In this document: piece after piece, positions 34,868 to 46,213 of the stretch | Layout: each line of letters begins with the position of its first letter | Position numbering within the stretch: the stretch's first letter is position 1 | DNA from: Liolophura sinensis | Taxonomy: Eukaryota; Mollusca; Polyplacophora; Chitonida; Chitonidae | Direction: 5' to 3' | Length of the DNA: 64,000 bases | Assembly (NCBI RefSeq): GCF_032854445.1 | Contig: NC_088297.1 | Span: forward strand, 4,589,991 to 4,653,990 | Position numbers and translations under genes: made by a program | Notes under the pieces: generated by a model | What the model saw: only the letters and a program-made list of their open reading frames with translations | Told to the model about the DNA's origin: nothing | The model's database searches: none

Positions 34868-35162
34868 CAAATAAAATTAAGACTTAAGCACAGAGAGAAA
34901 AACCAGACGAGCATCGAGAGTGTGATATCTGGCAAATGGTTACACGCAACCGGTGAAATACGGCCTCTTGTTAATTTACATCAGTTAGGATTATATATTA
35001 ACTGTTCATGCAAATGCTTAAAAAGTAACCAACTACACGCCCCTGGTGCGATTGCTTAAGGATACTTAGGTAAAAGAAATGCAGAAAAGTCAGTTGCAAT
35101 TTATTAGACGTAACTGGTCTAGAATGACTCAAAATGCCATGATGTCATCACATTTAACATGC
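34868..35162 (+). repeat. Element M copy
   Basis: Starts 'attaagacttaagcacagag', contains 'gcaaccggtgaaatacggcc', ends about 'gtcatcacatttaacat'. The sequence after it (35,170-35,540) matches 9,130-9,550. Confidence 0.7.
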
Positions 35163-36404
35163 AGCATGTTAATATGCTATTTGCTCCATACACTTAACGT
35201 CGATACGAGATGGTTTGATTTTATGTGCGTGTTATCTTTTAGTAAACAGAACGTATGGATATGGGCAGAGCTTTAATACGTATCAAGTGTCTGGCTTTTG
35301 ACACTTTAGGCCATACATATATATACACATCAGCATACGTTCAGGAATGTAGAGTTCAACTTCATTGAAACCAGTTCTACTGAACTGCTTATATGTGCAT
35401 GGACAAAGAAATAGCTCAGCGCATGTAGAGAATACAAATATCTCCTGATGAAACTACCGCAAGACAGCAGTGTGAAAGAAAAACCAACTCAGCGACAGTG
35501 TGATTTTTGATAAACCCGCTGAAATCCAGACTCCAGTCAATTTATCTTAGTAGGGGCTTTATGTTAGCTGTTTGTGTAAATGCTTAAATAGTTACAACGT
35601 ACACAATCACCCCGAGCTATGGCTCACGCAAAATCGGGTACAAAGAAGATGCAGTGATGATGCAGCCGTTGAAAGTCACACTGGATTGTTAACATCAGAC
35701 TAGTCAGTCATTAGGGTTTCTTTCTGAGCCAGCAATATGTATCATGCCACAGAGTTTACATGCAGTTCCTGACTAAGAGCCAGCTGGTTGTATGTTTAAT
35801 GACATATCCGTATTACAGGTGTCAAGCATGTAAATATGTAAATATATGTAAATAAGTTGGTTTTCGAGGTAACCCATGCGCAATTCGGGCAATTGGGTAC
35901 AAAATTTGCCTCCAAACTGAAGGCTGAAGGAGCAATGAATAAGTAAAACACAGGCATTTCAGATTGTCGTCCAATAAATTTCTGCACCGTTAGTTTGCAC
36001 CTAATTAAAATATCTTACTATTTTGTCTCTCTTGGATTGAACTGAAAACTTTATGCCGCCCCCAAAGGAGGTAACCAAGGTAACAAAATGCTATGACTTT
36101 GATCATTTTCACTTATGGCAACCACAGCTCAAACAAATGTCATCGTCATGCTAGGCTGATTTTCTGATATGTTGTGGAGAAAAAAGTGCAAGCTGCATAC
36201 TAGTAAGGAAAGTCAATGTGCCATCTTTGTGATCTTGCACCAGTGTAACCTTGAACACTCAACCCTTTTTAGGGAGTAAATTAGAGTTAATGGTGAAGGA
36301 TAAATCATTGGTGTTGTGCTTTGCTAACGTTTATCAGGTTGAGTTTTATCTAGTTACAGCGTAATGTAATGGTAATACGTCCAAGAATAATCTCCTCCAT
36401 TTGT

Positions 36405-36672
36405 GTGGGGTTTAAGAAACTTTAATCCTGTGGAAGGAGTTGGAGAGTCACAGTCGACCATTTGTGTGGGGCTTGTGAAACACTGAATCCTGTGGAAGGA
36501 GTTGGTGAGGCACAGTTGACCATTTGTGTGGGGCTTGTGGAAAACTGAATCCTGTGGAAGGAGTTGGTAAGGCACAGATGACCATTTGTGTGGGGCTTGT
36601 GGAAAACTGAATCCTGTGGAAGGAGTTGGTAAGGCACAGTTGGCCATTTGTGTGGGGCTTGTGCATAACTGA
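36405..36672. repeat. 62-bp minisatellite 3' of gene 2
   Basis: Units of 'gtgtggggcttgtggaaaac' plus 'tgaatcctgtggaaggagtt', about 4.5 copies, 90 bp after the stop. Free of stops in the minus frames only because 62 is not a multiple of three. Confidence 0.85.
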
Positions 36673-36759
36673 ATTTTGTCGATGGGTTCTTCTTTTTCAA
36701 GTTAAAACAAAATCCTCCAATTTTCCAATGTTAACCAGTAGTGTCGGTTTATGCCAAGT

Positions 36760-36920
36760 TTATCCTTGTCTGTGAGGAGTAAACTGAGCCACAGTGTTCG
36801 AACTTAGGGTAAACCGCCTGGTAATGAAGTTCCACCCACATCGAACAAGTAGTTCGGCGATCTCTACCAGTGTGACTAGACTTGCCCCCAGAAACAGTCC
36901 CATGTGACCGCCAACCGAAG
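36760..36920 (-). CDS. Gene 2 exon 8: TM2, filter and stop
   Basis: Acceptor 'ttccag|cttcgg'. Encodes 'SVGGHMGLFLGASLVTLVE' and the tail 'RRFTLSSNTVAQFTPHRQG', stop TAA at 36762-36760. A 62-bp minisatellite begins about 90 bp downstream, probably within the 3' UTR. Confidence 0.9.
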
Positions 36921-39900
36921 CTGGAATAGATGGGTTAATTGGTGGATTAAATAATTGATGGATTGAATGATTTATATTTAACGTCGTAGGCTAGTGGAGA
37001 AAAGTTCACTTTTACCACCTCGTCTGTGTTAACCACTGGCCTTTGCCAAGCAGCTGGAACCGAGGTGGTTAGCACCCCAGTGCCCGGCGCATCCCAGCAG
37101 CTTGAGGTCGCTATGAATTTCAGCTCATGCTGGCTTCCTCTCGGACCGTACGTGGGAAAGTCTGACAGAAACCTGCGGATGGTCGTGGATATTTCCTAGG
37201 CTCTGGCCGTTTTCCTCCCGTCATAATGCTGGTCGCGTAGGTGAAATATTCTTGAGTACGACGAAAAACACCAATCAAATAAGATAAAAAATGTCAAACA
37301 TCTAACGAAACTTTCCACGTCTGACACACAAATTTAACTCACAGCGCGAGTACAGTGAGAATGGCTTAGTGCTTTATTGGTGACAGGCCACCAATCTCGA
37401 AAATGTACATATAAGATACTATAAAAGAAGTACAGTAAAGAGTGTAAATCCAGAACAGCAACGACAGTGTGATAGCTGGCAAATGGTCACACGTAACCGG
37501 TGAAGTTCTTGTCAATTTACCTCAGTTAGGGTTTTAGTCAAGTTGTTCATGTAAATTCATAAATAGTAGCTAATTACACGCCCCCTAGCACCATGGCTTA
37601 AGCAGAATTAGGTAAACAAAATGCAGTGATGCTAATTGCAATTTACTATACGTCACTGGTCTAGAATTACCCAGAATGCTCTCTTGTCATCGCATTTAAT
37701 ATACGCTAAAATTAAAGACCACTTAAGCTGGTTTAGGAGCCCAGTCTACAACTATGTGTCACCAAGGCTACGAACAGTGACGGCTAAATGGTGTACTTGA
37801 TCTGAGCAATGGCCACTCGGATCCAAGCTGTTGTTCACCTTTTCAGTGAACCCACTAATCGTGCCTGACGATTTAGGACCAATGCAGCATTCCTCAAAAA
37901 CAATGTTTCACCTTTTATCAGGCTTTTAAATATTAATATGGCGAACTGTTAGATTGATATGGTTGTAAACTGGAGAAACGGGGTTAAAGGTCACTTCTTA
38001 CATATGGAGGATACTCACCGAAGATATCCTCGTTTGTGTAATCCTCCACCTGCTGGGTTGTCTCTATCCTCAGTCTGTCAAAGTGGGCGTTTATTGCGAT
38101 TCTCCTTGTACCGCTACAGGAAAATAAGGAATCGATTTAATTCATGATTTGCTTAAAACATAAATTACGTAATACGGCTGCGGTGAGCATTGTGGTGGGA
38201 AGAGCCCAGTGAAAGCCCCAGACCATCTGCAATATCAAGGATGGAAGACCTTTCAACGACTTTCCTCAGATTTTAGAACCCTAGCCAAAGCATCCAAGGC
38301 TAGATTCGAACCTATAACTTTAAAAAGCCAAATTTCTGTCTGTCTGCCAATAAAACTTACGTGAAGAACAATTTTTAGACGCATGGTTGGGTTATTGTTT
38401 GTTGATTACATATTACATATATAACACTAATAATACTATTATTTACGAAGCAGAATCAATCCCAGGCATTTGACCTCTGTGGGCTTGGGCTTTAATATTG
38501 TTAAAATCATACCAAGGTTTCTGAAATTCACAACGCCCACTAAGACTTACAGTATAATAAAAGACAGACAGCAAATCGAGAACAGGGTCTAGAGAGTGAT
38601 AATTGGCAAATGGTCAGAAGTAACCTATGAAATATATACGGCCTCTTGTCAATTTACCCCAGTTACGACACATTATAAATATTTGCTTTCCCTTTAGTGG
38701 TAATATGATACAAATGGCTTTGGTGTCCAGTTTCTGAACGTTTTAAATGTGGCAAGTAGCATCGGCTGAACTACGAATGGTTTCAAGCGTTAAGATGCTC
38801 CCTGCCCGAGTTTTGCATAACGTTTCGCTTCATAAGTTACCCTTAAATTGGACCTTATTCGATCTTAGTTCTTGCTTGGTTGAAAACACACAGATTTCCA
38901 GTCTCAGGATGTGCTAACGTCTTTAAAAGAAAGCTGCAAGGAAATCCTAGATGGTTAGCATTAGCTATACTACTGGACTACGAAATAGCGGCGAAAAACA
39001 GCCCTGCGTTGACCTCACTCCTCTGTGTAAGTATGGGCTTAATCGGCTGAAAACTGTGTGAGATATCTTACTCACAAGGACAGAGAAGCATTAGCACGAA
39101 AAATTAGGGTGGCTGACAGAATCCAAACTGTAATAAGTAAAGTGATAAAAATCAATCACAACCGTCCCTCTGCCGACTTCAAGTTACTATGTAATTATGA
39201 CGGTGATTAGTTGAAAACTGTTAAAGATATTTTGCTCACATGCACAGGTATAAAAGCCTGGAATCCAACATGGCTGACAGGAGCCATACAGCATTACCTT
39301 TAGCAACGAAAATCATGATCGATATTGACTTAGATATGGATGATGGACAGTGGACGATGCATCTCATTTAGATACACCCGTGTCTTCGCTGACCTCAAAC
39401 CAGTGTGTAAGTTGTAGCTAATGATTAGTTAAAACTGTTAAAGAGATCTCGTTTATATGGACTCTTATGATAGCCGACGGGAGCCTTTTTTCATTATGTA
39501 TAGGGTGACTGAAATCGATCACAACACAAGCCACTATTTAAGTATAAAGGTACTTAGTTGAAAACTGTTACAGATATATCATTTACAAACACAGATGTGA
39601 CGGCCTGAAAATTCAAGATGGCCAACACAAGCAATGCTGGGTGATTCTTCATTTTCTCCATTAAAGTCAAACAAGGAATAAATAACAAGTGTATCAATTA
39701 AAAGTTGGGCTAACAAACATGAGTTTATAACATAAGATTATAGGAGTACATGTAGACTCTCCAAAGATGAACACACGAGTGTGAAACATGGCGATATATG
39801 ATTTCGTAGTAGTTTTACGTATTACAAGATGTCGACTTACTCATGGTGGATACCGCCTCCCATAGGAGACCCGGATAGCGTAGTGCTGTATTCAATATCT

Positions 39901-42900
39901 TCACATGGAAATGGGCAATCACAAGATCTGGACTTTTCGACTGAACAGTGAAAATAAAAACACTTATTAATTATATTAAGAATGCACAATTAATACAAAA
40001 TGCCGAAAATTGTTACAAGAAAAATATCATTGGACTGACCATTAAGGTTATATTAAGAAATACAATTGAACATTTAATTGATACACAAAAGTGAAATAAA
40101 AATACGTATTCAAATGCTTGAAATGGAATTTCTTTATTATGGATCGATTTGCTTCATGTTGCCACAAATATATGTATGTATGTTCGGGTCATAGGTCGTG
40201 CTTCATACGTCAGATGACGCGATGAATCATTAGGTGTGTATATATACTTAGGCAGGGCCAGTCCATGTGGGCGTCAAGGTGCTGCCGCCATTGAAATGTC
40301 ATGCCGAGGACAGAAAACATGACAACCCACTCAATCACATTATGCTGACTAGGCCAAACAGTCCTGTTTTCATTCTCTAACCTCTCAGTGCTGAGCCCCA
40401 AGAGAGACAACAAGATGTACCCATTTGAAAATCTTTGGTATGACCCGCCCTGGGTTTGATCCCGAGGTCTGTGGACTTTGAGGCGAGGTGTTCTAACCAT
40501 TAGGTGTGTGTACATGTAGTTTCATTTGTCATTTTACAAATTAAATGTATGTGCATATAGCTTCATTTGTCATTTTACAAATTAGGTGTATGTGCATATA
40601 GCTTCATTTGTCATTTTACAAATTAGGTGTTTGTGCAAATAGCTTTATTTGTCATTTTACAAATTAGGTGTATGCACATATAGCTTCATTTGTCATTTTA
40701 CAAATTAGGTGTGTGTACATATAGCTTCATTTGTCATTTTACAAATTAGGTGTTTGTGCAAATAGCTTTATTTGTCATTTTACAAATTAGGTGTATGTAC
40801 ATATAGCTTCATTTGTCATTTTACAAATTAGGTGTTTGTGCAAATAGCTTTATTTGTCATTTTACAAATTAGGTGTATGTACATATAGCTTCATTTGTCA
40901 TTTTACAAATTAGGTGTGTGTACATATAGCTTCATTTGTCATTTTACAAATTAGGTGTGTGTGCAAATAGCTTTATTTGTCATTCTACAAATTAGGTGTG
41001 TGTACATATAGCTTCATTTGTCATTTTACAAATTAGGTGTGTGTGCAAATAGCTTTATTTGTCATTCTACAAATTAGGTGTGTGTACATATAGCTTTATT
41101 TGTCTTTCTACAAATTATTGCGTTAATGCGGAATAAAGTGTACAAAAAACCCTTAAAAACAAAACTATAATTTTGCTGTTAACTTACACGTTTGTGTATT
41201 GTTGTGTATCTGAGGAAGACAATCGATATACGTGAGAGGATCGCACATCTCTTCCTCTAAGAAAGAAGAAAAAATTGTAGGGGTAAATCTTGACACACCA
41301 ACATGGGTTATAGACTTTCCGTTGGTATCCCACATGTTCTGATACAGGCGAATTTCAGAGTGGACAAAATCGCCTGCGAAATAAAACAAACTGAGCCCTT
41401 TTTTTTTTTTGGAAATATGCAACATACGCCCCCATATACTAGCTAAACAAATCCACCTAGCGTGGCTTTAAGCTTAGCAAAACGGCACGCGGATGTCATC
41501 GACCTCTCACGAGTAGTAAGAAGGGAGAAAGTACACAAATTCTCTGTTCAGTTCATGCCCGTAACTGAATCCACACCTCGTGCATTTTAACAATCGAGAA
41601 GCGAGCCACTTAACCAAAGTCGGGATCCACTCCTAAGTTTTAATTTAGGACGACACAGTGAGAGAATGTGGCGACGTTTTTTTTTTTGCTTATTGTTAGC
41701 TGACACTTGTCAAGAGTAACATGTTTAAAATATTATCATGACTCCACATATCCAAAACATACACAGTAAATACACACATTACCTTTACCATACAGCCCGA
41801 ATGAACAGCCACAGAAGTCTTCAAGTTTAGCGTATAAGCAGGCGTCGTGACAAGCTCTGAGCGTATAGCGCCCTTGCTTCACCAGAGGGTGGCGGAAGTC
41901 ATTATCAGTCTCCACGCAGTGGTTAGTTCCGAACGCCTTGAACGGTAATGGCAAAAACTTGTTCTGCCATGGAGAGTGGAATTCAAGACATCCTTCGATC
42001 ATTTATTTATTTATAGTTTAATGTTTATAATTTAATTTTAGAGTTTTACGCCGTACTCAATTATATGTCACTTATTCAACAAATAACTGAATGGTTAGCG
42101 TTTAACAACACGTTGGCAGTACTTCCAAGTTGTCGTGGAGAGAACACGTCAGAAGATGAACGGTAAAATTTGTAGTATAAAACATAAAATGAGCCAAATA
42201 TTAATTGCCGTTTCCTTATAATTAATTTCAGTCATTAATTTCAAAGCTATCTGCACTTAGAGAGTAGCAATAAAACATGACATTATCAACAGGTTGTGTT
42301 TGGAAAACCCACAAATAAATGTCATCGCATGATACCTTCCAAACAAAGCCTTCTACGACCAACTGAGTTCTCAGAATCAGGAAACATGAACTACTTATCT
42401 ATGGACAAAATGTTGAGGTCATTTACCATAATAGTATCTCAATATCAGAACAAAAATTAATTTAAAGTTAATATAGATTATATACATGTACCGTATCATA
42501 GTATGCTTTAGAAATTTGTTTTTTCTTTTAGTGCCATATATTGTATGTATTACATATGTTCTTTCCATCGGTCTCCATGTTTAAAGCTGAACACCCAAAG
42601 ACGCCACGGCAGGCACATTTATGACAGTAATCAGTTTTGCCAAGATGATGAGAGCAGAGATTTGATGATACGCTCTCACTGACAAGGGTAGACGTCTTTT
42701 GTTGGGAGGGCAAGTAAGACGGTTCAGACCCCAAAATAACAGTAACACCCAAAGAAATAAAAGGAAGGAATACAATACCATGTTTGTGCAAGATCAATAC
42801 CTGGCGGACTTTAAGTCCGATATAATATGTGTTATCCGGCGCTAGTTGTAAGAACTCGGAGTTCGTCAGGGTGATCTTCTCGTCCGGCTCGTGTATAATA

Positions 42901-45900
42901 AGCTACAAGTAAAAACATTCAACAAATGTATTGAAGATCCCGGACGAGCTTCGCAATGCTGTGTCGAATCTTAGCCTTAATTGTAATCCAAATTACCATT
43001 TTAACAAGTTGTGCAGCCCTATCGACCTAAACGTAGACATATACGGTATAAACATTTTCCAATGAAAAAGTGGCACTTGGAGTAAGTCTTACAGAATCAT
43101 AAAGCAACAATATTCCTCTGTAGCTTCTGTAAAGCCGGGGACAAACCAGGCGGAGTTTTTCGCTTGCATTTATTTATGTATTCATTTGATTGGTCTTTTA
43201 CGTCGCACTCAAGAATATTTCACTTATACGACGGCGGCCAGCATTGTGGTGGGAGGAAACCAAGCAGAACCCGGGGGAAGCCCACGACCATCCGCAGGTT
43301 GCTTTCAGACCTTCCCACATAGGTTTCCGCTTGTAGGGACGAGCTTAATGGCGAAATAAGCTGACGATATTCACAACGTAGTTGCAGACACACTAGGTGG
43401 ATTTTCCCGTTGATTGTGGTCAATAGATTATGTCACGTGACTTAGTAAACCATATGACACAAATAAAATGTCAGAGTTCAACGGTTCCGTGTTGTTTGAT
43501 TGATCAACTCGATCCTGTGGTCACACTACGTAAAGCGCGTGAAATCGCCAGCGTTTTTCTTCGCTAGTATCTGACATGTTAGATAGAAGCGAATTTCGGA
43601 CAAGATATCCTGTGAAATACTGCGTCGCCATTGCGGACACTATGGGCGTATTTTTTAGAAAGTCACAAAATGCGCCTGTGCGAGCGAAAAAATCCGTTTA
43701 GTGTGTCCCGGGCTAGTTCTTGGAGACTCACACAACATTTCTGCTTCTATAAGTCGTGGAAGATCATACGGCAACAACATATTCCTGTTGGTTCTGTAAG
43801 TCTCGGAGGGTCACAAGGCAATAAAACATTTTTTGTTACATCTGTATGTTTAGGAGAATTGTGAGGCAACAACATTTTTCTTTTGCTTCTGTAAATCTGG
43901 GAGGATCATAGGATCAACATTTTTCTGTGGCTTCAAGTTTGGACTAAAAGCTGACAATTTGCGACAAATGACACTGCAAATGACAACAGGCCATATTTCA
44001 CCGGTTACGTATGACCATTAGCAAATTATCCCTGTTGCCAGTGCTTTGGCTTACTCTCAATGTTGTAGTCTTTCACAATGCACTTTCATGTGCTGGACAC
44101 CGCAAAAACTATCTGCATCGCCGACACCGTTGAAAATACTGATGTGCCCAACAGTGTTGATGCCATTCCAGCCGGATTGCCTTACCTGACGTCATATATG
44201 CCTCATTCAACGTGATTTTGTTTCTGATGACATTGCAGTTATACCCATTAAATGTGCGTTTTCTTTCTTGTACGTAGTCATACTTGCTTGAACCCTTCTG
44301 AACCCTTTCCGATATATTATCTTGAAAAAATTCGCCTGTTTTCATCCAGAAACACGCTTCAACTATGATTTATGTTACTCATGTGTAGTAGATATAGTCA
44401 TTTAATAAAGGCAGTAAAATGCTGTTCATGTAAATGCTTCAATGGCAGCAGTTTACACAGACCCTAACACCATGGCTTAAGAAGAATAAGGTAAAGAATA
44501 TATGAAGTGACGTTCATTGCAAAATATTAGACGTCAGTGATCTAACATTACTCAAACTACTGTGTTGTCATCACAGTTAATATCATACGTTTTTGTTCAA
44601 CTGTTATTCATTTACATATTTTATGGTTGCTAAAGTTGTATTTCCAGAAGTGGTTACATAGTTAAGACATGAATGACGAACACTACTAGTGACGTCAAGA
44701 TGTTCTAAAAACAAAGGGAGACAAGTGATGGACATTTTCAGTACAACGTCACATTGACCGTTGTAGGTAAAGATCTATATTAAAATACTCAATAAATTAT
44801 TATCGCATAAAGAACTTTCACAATCTTATACAATAGCAGAAGACTATTGAGAATTTTTCTCGCAAATATTGAAAACGATGCAGTTTTCCTGTAAAAATAG
44901 CTCACTATTTTTTCATTACAACAACACTGGGTTTATGAAGAATAAAATCAGTAACTGGGTGATCAGCTAATAGTATTATCACCATTCATAATTTAAGTTT
45001 TGTTTTGCGCCGTGCTCAAGAATATTTCATTTATACGGCGGCGTCCAGGATTATAGTGGGAGGAAATCGGGCAGAGCCAGTGAAACATACACGACCATCC
45101 ACAGGCTGCTGGAAGACCTTCCCACGTGGGATAACTAAGTGACTGCATAATTGTACCAACCTTGGCTCCCAAATCGCCGCTCAATTTCAACCCTATGGTT
45201 AGTCCGGATGCAACGCCAGGAACCGTGGAAATCAACCTTTGAGTTTCATTCTCATTTGCGGGCGAGACACCACCTCCCAAGACGCTGTTAAAGCTGTAAC
45301 AAAGGGTTTGTCTTCCCCACGATTTCCAAACAAATTTCAAACAATCTGTCCCGGCAAAATGACAATATTCCACAAGGTCGAAGTCTGGCTCCATCAGTTT
45401 TTTGTAAATAGACACAAGGTTTATGCTTTTGTACTGCTCTGGTGGCATTGACAAGAAGAACGTTTTGTTCATATGGTTACGTAAAACTTCCGTTTCGAAT
45501 GGAGTCAGAGAATGGTTTTCAGCGATAGTGGGATCGACACAGATCGTTATTGCTGGGAAATGTAACTGGTCAACATATCGGGTGATAACTTTGGTCAGCA
45601 CGGGACTGTCGTAGACATGCCGGAGCTGTTTCACCATAACATAAAACAGCACACCTATCTGTACAAAGATGATAGCACCCCATAACAACCTGAGGATAAA
45701 ACATTAACTCAGATGACACATGAACTCAGATGAAAGACAAGTTTGTTCAATTAAATTAACTGGTAAAGAAAGGTATACCCTTAATTTATGAAAAAAAACA
45801 TACGCTTCGCAAAACTTCATTCATTGAAAATTATTCATTGAAAAGGAAATTTGTAGCCCAAAATTAGTCAACACAAATCCACATGGGATTTTCGATTTTA

Positions 45901-46115
45901 CCTGAGAATAGCCCAAATAATGACTTTTCACAAAATATCAGCATTGTCGGTGCACATTACCGTTCAAAAACAGTAAATTCCTAAAATTTATAATGCAGAT
46001 TGCATCATAACTTTATTAAATTTAAAAATCATTTTAACACTATAAATACTAAAGTCTGATATTTACAAAAAGGCAATAATTTGAGTTTGTAAATACAGAA
46101 ACTTGATTTACTGGG

Positions 46116-46213
<98 letters not shown>

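Larger units (their letters stand above)
35730..44600. repeat. Segmental duplication, copy 1 (gene 2)
   Basis: Collinear with 54,345-64,000, including exons 3-8, introns, SINEs and minisatellites. The offset grows from about 18.6 kb to about 19.46 kb through indels and different minisatellite lengths. Left limit near the shared 'gagtttacatgcagttcctg' (35,755 and 54,355). Confidence 0.88.

Noticed and set aside
36354-36700. Three overlapping minus-strand open frames of repeats like 'PHKWSTVPYQLL', also at 55454-55835
   Set aside because: A stop-free 62-bp tandem repeat is open in several frames by construction; no other coding sign.
40210-40515. 101-codon minus-strand open frame, identical at 59479-59784
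   Set aside because: Lies in a tRNA-derived SINE; identity reflects recent segmental duplication, not protein constraint.
44109-44345. Open frame with a good donor ('acgtcag|gtaagg') in intron 2 of gene 2, repeated at 63604-63870
   Set aside because: Phase does not fit exon 3, exon 2 joins exon 3 directly, gene 1 has no counterpart, and the two copies differ by a 32-bp gap that is not a multiple of three.
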